Of a stretch of DNA of 64,000 bases, positions 37,878 through 47,091 are shown one piece after another (the first letter of the stretch is position 1; the number at the start of each line of letters is the position of its first letter). Origin of the DNA: Sphingomonadales bacterium UBA656. Lineage in GTDB: Bacteria; Pseudomonadota; Alphaproteobacteria; Sphingomonadales; Sphingomonadaceae. The notes beneath the pieces are model-generated. The model was not told where the DNA came from. It made no database searches and worked only from the letters and a program-made list of their open reading frames with translations. A program made the position numbers and the translations under genes. Where the stretch lies: positions 1 to 64,000 of the forward strand of contig DBOC01000009.1 in assembly GCA_002299895.1 (NCBI GenBank). The letters run 5' to 3'.

Positions 37878-38732
37878 ATGCGATTCGTTACTGCAAAAAC
37901 GGGTTTGTGCTTGATTTTATTAGGACTCAGCGCGTCGACATCGGCGCAAGCACCCCTTGATCTGCCGCCTTCCTTTGTAATCGAGGCTGATAAAGCCAGT
38001 TATGCAGATATTGCCGATTTGGTGGTGATAGCGCCCCTAATTGTCGATATGACCGTGCGAAATGTCCAAAAACTGTCCGCTGAACAATCGGTAGGTATTC
38101 CGACTTCGCTCGAACGTGTGCTGGTTGAAGCCGATGTCATGGCGCTGATTCGCGGCGAAGGTGGCATCACGCCGCGCATCCGCTTCCTGCTTGATGTGCC
38201 CAAAAATGCAAAAGGAAAAATTCCCAAACTCCAAAAACAGCGCATGTATTTGTTTGGCAGACAAGTGACCGGTCGCCCCGGCGAAGTCCAGCTAGCACGA
38301 CCAAATGCGCTGGCCCTTTACAGCCCAACGAACGACACGCTCGTGCGCGCCATTACGAAAGAGGCGGTCCAAGCTAACGCACCGCGACGCATCACCAGCG
38401 TAAGTGGCGCTTTTCACAGCGCCGGCACCGTTTTGGGAGAAGGCGAAACGCAGATTTTCTTGAAAACAGATAATGATCAGCCGCTATCGCTCACCATATT
38501 GAGCCGCCCAGGTCAGCAAAAGCAATGGGCCGTCTCAACCGCCGAAATCATTGACGCATCGGCAACCGCGCCGCAGCGCTTTACTTTATTGTGGTATCGC
38601 CTCGCTTGCGATCTTCCCCGCTCTTTGCCTTCTGACCGCGTTGAAGGCGCATCAAATGCGGATATTACCCGTGCGCAGGCCGACTATAAGTTTGTCATCG
38701 AATCGCTGGGACCTTGCGGGCGCAAGCGTTAA
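37878..38732 (+). CDS. Exported protein of unknown function
   Basis: A 284-residue protein with a signal peptide (MRFVTAKTGLCLILLGLSASTSAQA). The mature part is mixed alpha/beta with a basic segment VPKNAKGKIPKLQKQRMYLFGRQ, and two cysteines near the C-terminus (LACDLPRS and LGPCGRKR). I do not recognise a domain. It stands alone between divergent tonB and convergent pduO-type genes. Codon use looks like its neighbours. Probably a periplasmic protein conserved in sphingomonads; no function can be given. Confidence 0.72.
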   Translation: MRFVTAKTGLCLILLGLSASTSAQAPLDLPPSFVIEADKASYADIADLVVIAPLIVDMTVRNVQKLSAEQSVGIPTSLERVLVEADVMALIRGEGGITPRIRFLLDVPKNAKGKIPKLQKQRMYLFGRQVTGRPGEVQLARPNALALYSPTNDTLVRAITKEAVQANAPRRITSVSGAFHSAGTVLGEGETQIFLKTDNDQPLSLTILSRPGQQKQWAVSTAEIIDASATAPQRFTLLWYRLACDLPRSLPSDRVEGASNADITRAQADYKFVIESLGPCGRKR

Positions 38733-38805
38733 AGAGAGTCTCACATGCGTGCAGGGCCAAAAAGCATGCCCATTCGACATCATTGCGACAGCGGCCTTTG
38801 GGCTA

Positions 38806-39387
38806 TTAGCGCGAGGCGCCCGGAATCCACAATATGTCCCCGCCACGTGTTGCGTTAATCAAACGGCTCAAAGTGAACAGATAGTCCGACAGTCGATTCA
38901 GATAGTGCAAGGCTTGCGGGTTGATTGCCACATCAAGCGAAGCAGCCACAAGTGCGCGCTCAGCCCGACGCGAGATCGCCCGCGCCATATGCATCTGTGC
39001 GGCGGGCCAGCTGCCGCCGGGCAGAATGAAACTGGTCAGCGGCGGAAGCTGGGCATTCGCATTATCAATCGCAGCCTCAAGCCATTCAACCTGTGATGCG
39101 ACGATCCGCAATTCCATCGCCGAAGGTTCAAAGCTTTCTCCCGGCGTGGCAACATCTGCGCCTAAGTCAAACAGGTCGTTTTGGATCCGACGCAGTTCTC
39201 GCACCAATAACGTTTCGCCTTCCTCTGCGACCAAGGACTGGATCGCAACGCCCAAGGCAGAATTGGTTTCGTCAATTTCGCCAATCGCGTGCAGTCGGGA
39301 AGCCGTTTTGGAGACACGTGAACCGTCAACTAAGCTTGTAGTGCCGTCGTCGCCCGTCCGCGTATAAATTTTGTTGAGCTTAACCAC
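38806..39387 (-). CDS. Cob(I)alamin adenosyltransferase, PduO type
   Basis: Transfers adenosyl from ATP to cob(I)alamin to give adenosylcobalamin. Motifs: KLNKIYTRTGDDGTTSLVDGSRVSK (ATP loop), HAIGEIDETNSALG, FILPGGSWPAAQMHMARAISRRAERALV and LNRLSDYLFTLSRLIN. A GTG at 39387 is chosen because it begins exactly at the family N-terminus; the longer frame adds 24 unrelated residues. It follows a small HIG1-like gene by 11 bp. Confidence 0.9.
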   Translation of the reverse strand: MVKLNKIYTRTGDDGTTSLVDGSRVSKTASRLHAIGEIDETNSALGVAIQSLVAEEGETLLVRELRRIQNDLFDLGADVATPGESFEPSAMELRIVASQVEWLEAAIDNANAQLPPLTSFILPGGSWPAAQMHMARAISRRAERALVAASLDVAINPQALHYLNRLSDYLFTLSRLINATRGGDILWIPGASR

Positions 39388-39398
39388 GATAGCTAAGC

Positions 39399-39626
39399 TT
39401 ATTGCGATCCGGCAACGACCACCAATATGGCCAGGAGCGCAATTGTGATCGCCTGCCATTTTACACGGGCAAACATCATCTTATTCTGCACCGCCAACGA
39501 TTTTGGCAGGCCAGCCTCATCCACGTCAGCCGGACGCAAATTGGCAAATGCATGCAACCCGCGGATTAACGCGAAAGCAACCGCACCAGCGGCACCAATG
39601 ATGAGGAGAACCAACAATATAGTCAT
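39399..39626 (-). CDS. HIG1-domain twin-helix membrane protein
   Basis: A 75-residue protein with two membrane helices separated by a basic loop (NKMMFARVKWQAITIALLAILVVV), the HIG1/twin-transmembrane pattern. Related alphaproteobacterial proteins go with cytochrome oxidase or are uncharacterised. It leads directly into the adenosyltransferase gene. Confidence 0.75.
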   Translation of the reverse strand: MTILLVLLIIGAAGAVAFALIRGLHAFANLRPADVDEAGLPKSLAVQNKMMFARVKWQAITIALLAILVVVAGSQ

Positions 39627-39668
39627 CGGGAGAGTCCTTATGCAGGGCCAATACCCCGTTGCCCATAT

Positions 39669-40571
39669 CTAGGCGTCAGTTAGGGAAATTCCAAGTGGAA
39701 GCGTTCCGTGATGCAAATTATCAATTAGTTCGGTTCCGCTCTCACCCGCCAAGCGGCGGGCTGATAAAGCGGGTGAGGATCTGCTCTTAGCCAGCTTTTC
39801 GGCCGCGCTGTCTAACAAGAGTGGATGATGCCAATAGGCTGGCTCCGGCAAGTCGAGCAGCGCCTGCAGCAACCGATGAATGGCCGTATAGGCGAACAGG
39901 TCCTTGCCGCGCACGACGTGTGTGATGCCATCCGCGGCATCATCAACGGTCGCCGCAAGATGATAGGATGCAGGCGCGTCCTTGCGCCAGAGCACGACGT
40001 CACCAAAGGCCATTGGGTCTGCAAACTGCTGCCCTGCCGCCATATCCGTCCACATGAGTGGGCCTGCTAGTTTCACGGCCTTTTGCATGTCGAGGCGCCA
40101 GCTATAGGGGCCATCTCCCGCAAAAGCCCGCTTTCGACAAGTGCCCGGATAATGCGGGCCGTCGGGTCCATGCGGCACAGGTTTCTGCTTTAACGACTCG
40201 GCGATATCGCCTCTGGTGCAACCGCAGCGATATAGCAAACCAGTGAAATTCAGCCGGTCAAGCGCAGCTACATAACGGGCGGTATGTTGCGATTGAAACT
40301 GCACGTCACCGTCATGCATAAGCCCAAGCCATTGCATATCGGCAATGATCGTTTGGACATGCTCGGGCCGACTGCGCGTTCCGTCAATATCCTCGATCCG
40401 AAGGCGAAACTGACCACCAAATGCGCGCGCAAATTCATGGGCGCAAAGCGCCGAGAAGGCGTGCCCCAAATGCAACTGCCCGTTGGGACTCGGGGCAAAT
40501 CTGGTGACCACTTTGCCCTTAGGTTCCACGAGCTCACCCAAGTAGGAAAAAATGAATTCTAAGGCCGTCAA
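39669..40571 (-). CDS. gluQ: Glutamyl-Q tRNA(Asp) synthetase
   Basis: Truncated glutamyl-tRNA synthetase that attaches glutamate to queuosine in tRNA-Asp without an anticodon-binding domain. HIGH-type motif RFAPSPNGQLHLGHAFSAL, zinc-site-like cysteines (CGCTRGDI and CRKRAF), and a KMSKS-like KLAKSRS. Length about 300 residues, typical of GluQ and much shorter than GltX. The first 20 residues before VTRFAPSPNG are non-conserved, so the real start may be a few codons later. Confidence 0.9.
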   Translation of the reverse strand: MTALEFIFSYLGELVEPKGKVVTRFAPSPNGQLHLGHAFSALCAHEFARAFGGQFRLRIEDIDGTRSRPEHVQTIIADMQWLGLMHDGDVQFQSQHTARYVAALDRLNFTGLLYRCGCTRGDIAESLKQKPVPHGPDGPHYPGTCRKRAFAGDGPYSWRLDMQKAVKLAGPLMWTDMAAGQQFADPMAFGDVVLWRKDAPASYHLAATVDDAADGITHVVRGKDLFAYTAIHRLLQALLDLPEPAYWHHPLLLDSAAEKLAKSRSSPALSARRLAGESGTELIDNLHHGTLPLGISLTDA

Positions 40572-40712
40572 AATTTATCCCCAACTATACCACATTCGGT
40601 GGCTTTACCCTATTGACGTCACAATATGTGTAAATAGGTTGGCCACTGTCAGATTGCTGTAATGCTAATAAGCTTAAAGCGTGTATGACAAAAGGGGAGT
40701 AGGGTTCGACTG

Positions 40713-41297
40713 ATGTTGCATACCGGAACTTTCGAAGCAGCTGGGCGTGCAAGGCACCCAGAAAATTGCCCCGCGCTGGTGCTGAACGCGGATTACACGC
40801 CATTAAGCTATTATCCGCTGAGCCTTTGGCCGTGGCAAACCGCAATCAAGGCGGTTTTTCTTGATAAGGTCGACATTGTTTCCAACTATGACCGGCATGT
40901 GCATAGTCCAAATTTGGACATGAAGATTCCGTCGGTCATTGCACTGCGCCAATATGTGAAGCCTTCGGAATATCCCGCCTTCACGCGTTTCAACTTGTTC
41001 CTGCGCGACAAGTTCGAATGCCAATATTGCGGGTCGGGCGACAATCTGACCTTCGACCACATCGTCCCACGTCGCTTGGGCGGCATTACGAGTTGGGAGA
41101 ATGTCACCACCGCTTGTTTGCACTGCAACTTGAAAAAGGGTGGTCGCACGCCAAAGCAGGCACATATGCAACTGAATATGGCCGCGATCCGGCCGACAAG
41201 CTGGCAATTGCAAGACAGAGGTCGCGCATTTCCGCCGAACCATCTACATGAAACCTGGCACGACTGGTTGTACTGGGATATTGAGCTAGAGGGCTAA
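40713..41297 (+). CDS. HNH endonuclease family protein
   Basis: A 194-residue protein with the zinc-finger HNH core: CQYCG, then FDHIVPRRLGGITSWENVTTACLHCNLKKGGRTP. The N-terminal part (PALVLNADYTPLSYYPLSLWPWQTAIKAVFLDKVDIV) marks the widespread chromosomal HNH group common in alphaproteobacteria and cyanobacteria. No adjacent restriction or phage genes, so a household DNA-processing role is more likely than defence; the target is unknown. Confidence 0.85.
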   Translation: MLHTGTFEAAGRARHPENCPALVLNADYTPLSYYPLSLWPWQTAIKAVFLDKVDIVSNYDRHVHSPNLDMKIPSVIALRQYVKPSEYPAFTRFNLFLRDKFECQYCGSGDNLTFDHIVPRRLGGITSWENVTTACLHCNLKKGGRTPKQAHMQLNMAAIRPTSWQLQDRGRAFPPNHLHETWHDWLYWDIELEG

Positions 41298-41301
41298 ATC
41301 C

Positions 41302-41841
41302 TTATTTCGTCACCGTCAAAGCTGGCACTGCCCTAGCTGCATCCTCTGGCGTAATACCAGGCGGCGGCGCGGCGGCGATCCGTTCCTCGCCGCGCATGAC
41401 ACGGCCTGCGCGTTTGATCGCGCCGCGTAACCTTGGGTAAATGCCGCAACGGCACAGATTGGTGATAGCTGCGTCAATTTCAGCATCGGTGGGATTGTTG
41501 TTTTTCTTCAGCAACACCGACGCCGCCATGATAACGCCTGAGATACAAAATCCACATTGCGGGACATTGTTGGCGACAAACGCCTGTTGCAACGGATGGC
41601 TTCGGTCACGGCTAAGCCCCTCAATCGTTGTAACAAAACGACCTTCCGCCTCGGCGATGGTCACAAGACAGGAGCGGATAGCCTCACCGTCGATTTCGAC
41701 AATGCATGCACCGCAATCGCCAATGCCACAGCCATATTTGGTCCCCGTCAAGTTTGACGCATCGCGCAACGCCCACAATAGGGGCGTTTGCGGGTCCATT
41801 TTATACTGGACTGGTCGGTCGTTGAGAGTGAATTTGGTCAT
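41302..41841 (-). CDS. (2Fe-2S)-binding subunit, xanthine dehydrogenase family
   Basis: Small iron-sulfur subunit of a molybdenum hydroxylase (isoquinoline 1-oxidoreductase alpha-subunit or CutS-like). Ferredoxin-type cysteines GCGIGDCGACIVEIDG and helical-domain cysteines QCGFCISG and LCRCGIYPRLRG are all present. A Pro/Ala-rich tail follows. The molybdenum-binding large subunit is not next to it; the neighbour is an aldolase-family gene. The full enzyme must have a partner encoded elsewhere. Confidence 0.88.
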   Translation of the reverse strand: MTKFTLNDRPVQYKMDPQTPLLWALRDASNLTGTKYGCGIGDCGACIVEIDGEAIRSCLVTIAEAEGRFVTTIEGLSRDRSHPLQQAFVANNVPQCGFCISGVIMAASVLLKKNNNPTDAEIDAAITNLCRCGIYPRLRGAIKRAGRVMRGEERIAAAPPPGITPEDAARAVPALTVTK

Positions 41842-41876
41842 CGCGCCATTCTTAATGCGGTCGGGCTAGGCAGCAA

Positions 41877-42641
41877 TTAATCCCGCCAGCTTTTATCGAT
41901 CTGGTCGACCTTACGCACCATTGCATCAAATTCCACCCGGCCCGATCCGCCAGGAGGCGATGCCATATATAAATCACGCTGATGCACGGCGATAACTTCG
42001 GGCGATACCGTAATCGGCTTACCCATTTGCAGCGTGGCCATCTGATGTTCGCACGCACGCTGGAGCGCCCAATATTTGATAAAAGCATCCGGGAGCGTCT
42101 TGCCCATAACGACGGGTCCATGGTTGCGCAGCATCAATATCCTTTTGTCACCGAGATGCTCGACCAGCCGCGCGCCCTCTTCCTCGCGCACCGTGACGCC
42201 TTCAAAGTCATGATAGGCCAATTGCCCCATGAAGTTGCAGGCGTAGAAGTTAACAGGTTGCAAGCCGCCCTCAAGGCTGCAAACAGCCACAGTTGCCGTG
42301 GTATGCGTGTGAATAATCGCGTGCGCATCGGGCAAAGTGCGATGGAACAGGCTGTGTTGGACAAAGCCTGCTTTATTCACATGCCACGGGTTATCGACGT
42401 CGATCTTATTGCCATCAATATCGATTTTGATCAGGCTCGACGCGGTAACTTCGCCAAAATGCATGCCATAAGGGTTGATCAAAAACTCTCCCTCCTCGTC
42501 CGGCACTTTGACCGTGATATGGTTGAACACAAGCTCATCCCAACCAAACATCGAAAAAATCCGGTAACAGGCCGCAAGCTCTTGCCGCGCGGCCCATTCC
42601 GCTTCGCTATACTTGCTGTTCGATTTCAATTGGGTGGCCAT
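41877..42641 (-). CDS. Class II aldolase/adducin family protein
   Basis: A 254-residue protein with class II aldolase zinc motifs: HTHTTATVAV for two His ligands and LRNHGPVVMG, and the early motif MFGWDELVFNHITVKVPDEEGEFLINPYGMHFGEVTASSLIKID. These proteins include fuculose-phosphate aldolases and many uncharacterised enzymes; the substrate cannot be inferred. It lies just upstream of the 2Fe-2S gene on the same strand. Confidence 0.85.
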   Translation of the reverse strand: MATQLKSNSKYSEAEWAARQELAACYRIFSMFGWDELVFNHITVKVPDEEGEFLINPYGMHFGEVTASSLIKIDIDGNKIDVDNPWHVNKAGFVQHSLFHRTLPDAHAIIHTHTTATVAVCSLEGGLQPVNFYACNFMGQLAYHDFEGVTVREEEGARLVEHLGDKRILMLRNHGPVVMGKTLPDAFIKYWALQRACEHQMATLQMGKPITVSPEVIAVHQRDLYMASPPGGSGRVEFDAMVRKVDQIDKSWRD

Positions 42642-42919
42642 ATGCTCTCTCCTGCGTCTCAGTTGCGTTGCATTATGAAACGAACGGGACGCAAGGGCAA
42701 GTAATAGGCGATAGGGCGAATGCCGATATTTCGCCGATAGTCACGTTATCATACAGCAGCCCAACCCAGAAAAAGCGCCATTTCCGCTTGATATTTGGAG
42801 GCGACATGGGTAGGTGCCTCATCAACACGCCGCCTATAACCGCGGCGATTTTCGTTTTTAGCCTTTCAAAGTGGCCGTTTTAAGCCATTTTGCCGATTCG
42901 ATGCGGAGTTGAGTTTTTT
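42642..42919. other. Intergenic region before rpsU
   Basis: No gene in about 280 bp. It holds the divergent promoters of the aldolase-family gene and rpsU. A short imperfect inverted repeat (GGCGATAGGGCGAA with TTCGCCGATAG) lies near 42708-42744. A GGAGTTGAG precedes the S21 start. Confidence 0.5.
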
Positions 42920-43126
42920 ATGCAAATCATGGTTCGCGACAATAATGTTGATCAAGCCCTACGCGCGCTGAAAAAGAAGCTGCAGCGTGAGGGCGTTTAT
43001 CGCGAAATGAAGCTCCGTCGTCATTTTGAAAAACCATCGGAAAAGCGCGCGCGTGAAAAGGCTGCTGCGGTCCGTCGCGCACGCAAAATGGAGCGTAAGC
43101 AACAGGAGCGTGACGGCGCGAAGTAA
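42920..43126 (+). CDS. rpsU: 30S ribosomal protein S21
   Basis: Small basic ribosomal protein of 68 residues (MQIMVRDNNVDQALRALKKKLQREG...MKLRRHFEKPSEKRAREKAAAVRRARK). The ATG at 42920 has a GGAGTTGAG in front; an in-frame ATG at 42890 adds ten residues foreign to the family. A strong terminator follows, so it is a single-gene unit. Confidence 0.97.
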   Translation: MQIMVRDNNVDQALRALKKKLQREGVYREMKLRRHFEKPSEKRAREKAAAVRRARKMERKQQERDGAK

Positions 43127-43148
43127 GCGTCTGCTCTCTGCAACAAGG

Positions 43149-43175
43149 AAAGCGCCTTTCATTGGCGCTTTTTTT
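43149..43175 (+). terminator. Rho-independent terminator of rpsU
   Basis: Stem AAAGCGCC / GGCGCTTT with a 7-nt loop and a T-run, 22 bp after the rpsU stop. Confidence 0.9.
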
Positions 43176-43237
43176 GTGTCTAGAATCCGCGCTGCATTCT
43201 GCTAGTCAGCGCGCAACACACCCAATAGGAAATTTCT

Positions 43238-43861
43238 ATGTCCGTCACTGCCGTTCCCATTCAGCCGCTTAAAAAAGGCTCGCTCACCAAATATTGGGCT
43301 GCGATCGCGTTGGTTCTCGCAGTGGGTGGCGGCCTTGCTTATTGGGGCACCAACGATGTGCGGCAGGAATTTGGTGATGTTGTGACGACAGCATCCGGTC
43401 TGCGCTACAAAATCATCGAAGCTGGCGAAGGCCCTAACCCTACCGACAATGACGTTGTCCTCATAAGCTATAAGGGCATGTTGAAGGACGGCACCGTTTT
43501 TGACCAAAATCCGCAAGCTGGTTTTCCTGTTACTGGCGTCGTCCCCGGCTTTTCCGAAGGCCTGAAGATCATGCAGCGGGGCGGCAAGTACCGCCTTTGG
43601 ATTCCCGCTGATCTTGGCTATGGCCCAGAGGATCAACGTAACCCGCAAACCGGAGAAGTTGCCATACCCGGCGGAAGCGAACTGACTTTCGATGTCGAGC
43701 TGCTTGAATTCAAGTCGCGCGCCGAAATTGAAGCCATGCAAAAGCAAATGCAGGAAATGCAGCAGCAACAAGGCGACGCAGGCGGTCAGGCTGGCGGGAC
43801 GCCACAAGGCTTACCACCCGAAATTCAAGCGCAAATTGACGCCCAAATGCGCGGTCAATAA
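43238..43861 (+). CDS. FKBP-type peptidyl-prolyl isomerase, membrane-anchored
   Basis: A 207-residue protein with one N-terminal membrane helix (KYWAAIALVLAVGGGLAYWG) and a periplasmic FKBP domain: VLISYKGMLKDGTVFDQNP, GVVPGFSEGLKIMQRGGKYRLWIPADLGYG, IPGGSELTFDVELLEF. The tail is rich in Gln, Met and Gly, which may be flexible. It helps folding of exported proteins. Single gene after the rpsU terminator. Confidence 0.93.
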   Translation: MSVTAVPIQPLKKGSLTKYWAAIALVLAVGGGLAYWGTNDVRQEFGDVVTTASGLRYKIIEAGEGPNPTDNDVVLISYKGMLKDGTVFDQNPQAGFPVTGVVPGFSEGLKIMQRGGKYRLWIPADLGYGPEDQRNPQTGEVAIPGGSELTFDVELLEFKSRAEIEAMQKQMQEMQQQQGDAGGQAGGTPQGLPPEIQAQIDAQMRGQ

Positions 43862-44115
43862 GGCCAGATTCGGGCAATATTGATTTTTTCTAGTTTCGAG
43901 ATTTTGTGGCATCCCTTCGGTAGTCACTTGTTTGTACATGATAAAATCAGTTATAATGCGAGACGCACAAACAACGGCTACCCTAAAGCCAGCATATAAA
44001 TGAGGCTTTGTAAGGCACAGGCTGCGTGCATTGATTAATTGACCAATAGTCACCACCTAGACAGCAATGCTTGGACCAATAGGGGCTAAGCAGGAACCAG
44101 CAAGAGGAGCTGTAG

Positions 44116-45207
44116 TTGAGCATTACCAATATAGTGGCAATGGCAATGCTCTCCGGATCACTGCAGTGCCCGCCCATCAACGAAACGCCGAGCGCAGTTC
44201 AAGCTGCGAATGCAGCTGCACCCGTTACACTTCAGATTCCAGTATCGGTGGAGACCTCCGATAAAGTCGGCTCCATCAGTGCGCCTGTTGCCAGTGAAGA
44301 CCTAAAAGCATTGCCGATATCCTCCGCGACGACGGCGGCACAGGGCATGGCGCCGACCGTTATGGCCGCGCCCGATGGCGGGACTATTGCCGAAGACCCA
44401 TTGCCTTCAAACATAGCTTTGAATGCCAATCCGACCACCCCCCTTGCAACAGACAAAAATATCATCGTTGTTACCGCGAGAACTGGGCCACCGCCGGGCG
44501 ATCCTGTTGAAGCTGTCAATGAAGTGTCATTCGTCGCGGTCCAAGCCGTTGATGAGGCAATCGTCGCGCCTATTGCACAAGGATATGAAGCGGCGGTACC
44601 CAATCCCTTCCGTGACGGAATTCATAATAGCATCAACAACCTTGATGAACCTATCGTCTTTGTGAATTTCCTGCTGCAGTTTAAAATCGGTAAAGCCTTG
44701 GAAACGGCTGGTCGTTTTGCCATCAACTCGACGGTGGGTGTCGCCGGACTTTTGGATGTCGCGAAAAAGAAGCCTTTCAATTTACCGCGCCGTTCGAATG
44801 GTTTGGCGGATACTTTGGGCTATTATGGTGTTGGGCCGGGACCGTATCTTTTTCTGCCTATAATAGGATCGACCAGCATTCGCGACGTGCTTGGACGGGT
44901 CGTTGACCTATCGCTGCTACCAGCCACAGTTGGGAAGCCCTTTACCAATCCAATCGTATCCGCATCGAAAGGCATTCTTTCGTCCATCGACGACCGGGTC
45001 AGGATTGATGAAATCCTAACGCGAATCCAGCAAAGCGGTAACCCCTATGCCGCGATGCGCGAATATTATCTTAAGAAGCGGCAGGCAGAAATTGATGTGT
45101 TGCGGAACAAAAGATGCAATGCCGATATCAATCTTGGCGATCTTGAGTTTATGGATTCTTTGCCGGCAGAACCGTCAGTCAAATCAGCCGCACCACCAAA
45201 GCCATAA
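44116..45207 (+). CDS. mlaA: MlaA-family outer-membrane lipid-asymmetry protein
   Basis: VacJ/MlaA domain in the second half: PNPFRDGIHNSINNLDEPIVFVNFLLQ, AGRFAINSTVGVAGLLDVA, LGYYGVGPGPYLFLPIIGSTSIRDVLGRVVD. MlaA removes misplaced phospholipid from the outer leaflet. The first ~130 residues are an Ala/Pro/Thr-rich extension not present in the usual lipoprotein form. The start is TTG with AGAGGAG 6 bp upstream; C18 is preceded by LQ, a poor lipobox. No other mla genes are nearby. Confidence 0.85.
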   Translation: MSITNIVAMAMLSGSLQCPPINETPSAVQAANAAAPVTLQIPVSVETSDKVGSISAPVASEDLKALPISSATTAAQGMAPTVMAAPDGGTIAEDPLPSNIALNANPTTPLATDKNIIVVTARTGPPPGDPVEAVNEVSFVAVQAVDEAIVAPIAQGYEAAVPNPFRDGIHNSINNLDEPIVFVNFLLQFKIGKALETAGRFAINSTVGVAGLLDVAKKKPFNLPRRSNGLADTLGYYGVGPGPYLFLPIIGSTSIRDVLGRVVDLSLLPATVGKPFTNPIVSASKGILSSIDDRVRIDEILTRIQQSGNPYAAMREYYLKKRQAEIDVLRNKRCNADINLGDLEFMDSLPAEPSVKSAAPPKP

Positions 45208-45229
45208 ACTGACAACTTATCTATCCGTT

Positions 45230-46741
45230 TTAAAGACCTTCATCCTGAATGCGCTTTTGCCAATAAGCGGGCGCTAGTTGGTGGACATTGTTGCCGTCAC
45301 TATCGACGGCAACGGTTACGGGGAAATCTTGCACATCAAACTCGTAAATCGCCTCCATGCCTAAATCTGCAAAGCCGACGACTCTACTGCCCTTAATGGC
45401 GCGGGCGACGAGATAAGCCGCACCGCCAACGGCCATGAGATAGGCGCTCTTATGCTTGGCGATAGCTTGCGTTGCGGCCGGGCCGCGTTCGGCCTTGCCA
45501 ACGCAAGCGAGTAGGCCCTGCTCAAGCATCATATCCATAAATTTGTCCATGCGGGTGGCGGTAGTTGGCCCTGCTGGTCCTACAATCTCTTCGCCAACAG
45601 GATCGACAGGCCCAACATAATAAATCATGCGGCCCTTGAAGCTGACGGGCAGTTCTTCGCCTTTAGCCAGCATATCGGCGATGCGTTTATGGGCGGCGTC
45701 GCGACCAGTCAGCATCTTGCCGTTGAGCAGCAAGCGGTCGCCCTGTTTCCAACCTGCCACAATCTCAGGCGTCAAAGTATCAAGATTGACGCGGATGGCC
45801 GCTGCGTCAGGTTTCCAATCTACCTTCGGCCATTCGTCCAACTTTGGCGCCTCAAGATAGGCTGGTCCAGCGCCATCCAGCGTAAAATGCGCATGGCGTG
45901 TGGCGGCGCAATTGGGGATCATGGCAACGGGCTTACCTGCCGCATGGCATGGCGCATCCATGATTTTAACATCCAGAATAGTGGAAAGTCCGCCAAGCCC
46001 TTGCGCGCCGATGCCCAACGCATTGACCTTGTCAAAAATCTCAATGCGCATGGCTTCAATGTCGTTCTGCGGCCCGCGTGCCTTCAAAGGCCCCATGTCG
46101 ATGGGCTCCATCAGCGCTTGTTTGGCCAGCAACACGCAATGCTCCGCAGTGCCGCCAATGCCGATACCCAACATGCCGGGCGGGCACCAACCAGCGCCCA
46201 TTTGTGGCAGCATCTCCACGACCCAATCCACGATATTGTCTGACGGGTTCATCATCTTGAACTTCGACTTATTCTCGCTGCCACCACCCTTGGCGGCAAC
46301 GTCGACGGACACTTTGGAACCGGGGACAAGGTCGACATGAAGGACGCACGGCGTATTGTCCTTAGTATTGCGCCGCGTGAAGGCTGGGTCTGCAAGCACC
46401 GAAGCGCGCAGTTTGTTTTCGGGGTGTAGATAGGCGCGGCGGACACCTTCATCGATGACGTCTTGTAAGGATGCAGAGGTATTCTCCAAACGGCAATCCA
46501 TACCCCATTTGACGAAGACGTTAACGATACCAGTATCTTGGCAAATCGGTCGATGCCCCTCGGCGCACATGCGGCTGTTGGTCAGGATCTGCGCGATGGC
46601 ATCCTTGGCGGCCGGCGATTGCTCCGTTGCATAAGCATCACCCAAGGCACGGATATAATCCATAGGATGGAAGTAGCTGATATATTGCAGTGCGTCGGCT
46701 ACACTCTCGATCAAGTCGGCATTGCGGATGATTACAGTCAT
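45230..46741 (-). CDS. fumA: Fumarate hydratase, class I iron-sulfur type
   Basis: Converts fumarate to malate in the TCA cycle. About 503 residues in one chain: alpha part (RPICQDTGIVNVFVKWG, MGAGWCPPGMLGIGIGGTAEH) and beta part (GRMIYYVGPVDPVGEEIVGPAGPTTATRMDKFMD). Cysteines in ICQDTG, NCAATRH and the region after GLGGLSTILDVKI can hold the 4Fe-4S cluster. The C-terminal HQLAPAYWQKRI is typical. Exact letter (fumA/fumB) is not meaningful outside enterics. Confidence 0.94.
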   Translation of the reverse strand: MTVIIRNADLIESVADALQYISYFHPMDYIRALGDAYATEQSPAAKDAIAQILTNSRMCAEGHRPICQDTGIVNVFVKWGMDCRLENTSASLQDVIDEGVRRAYLHPENKLRASVLADPAFTRRNTKDNTPCVLHVDLVPGSKVSVDVAAKGGGSENKSKFKMMNPSDNIVDWVVEMLPQMGAGWCPPGMLGIGIGGTAEHCVLLAKQALMEPIDMGPLKARGPQNDIEAMRIEIFDKVNALGIGAQGLGGLSTILDVKIMDAPCHAAGKPVAMIPNCAATRHAHFTLDGAGPAYLEAPKLDEWPKVDWKPDAAAIRVNLDTLTPEIVAGWKQGDRLLLNGKMLTGRDAAHKRIADMLAKGEELPVSFKGRMIYYVGPVDPVGEEIVGPAGPTTATRMDKFMDMMLEQGLLACVGKAERGPAATQAIAKHKSAYLMAVGGAAYLVARAIKGSRVVGFADLGMEAIYEFDVQDFPVTVAVDSDGNNVHQLAPAYWQKRIQDEGL

Positions 46742-47091
46742 ATCGGCCCTTATGCTTTAAGTATGCCACGCCCCATAACGCTCTGGGCAGCCTATTCAAG
46801 CGTCATCTGGTGCGGGCCACAAAAGCATTTTGGGCTCATAATCGGGGACGGCAAATCATACATTGTAAGAACGGCAAGTAGGTCGAATACGCCCCCTTCA
46901 ACCTATAGATTCATTTTGGCATAAAAAAATATGCCTTGCGCCATTTTATACCTTGCGCGCTGAATTTCACCTAGAAGGTCCGCGCGTCGCTCGTATTGGT
47001 CACCTGCCGGGGTGCGACGAATGGAATCACATTAGCGACGAATGGAGGGCAAGATTTTGTAATTACCCCCTTGCGTCAAAAAATGAATGCG

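Noticed and set aside
40585..40845. 86-residue leftward frame between gluQ and the HNH gene
   Set aside because: Overlaps the HNH start, lacks a ribosome-binding site and conserved features.
42784..42882. Short ATG frame before rpsU
   Set aside because: No ribosome-binding site with good spacing and no sign of a signal peptide or conserved motif; treated as non-coding.
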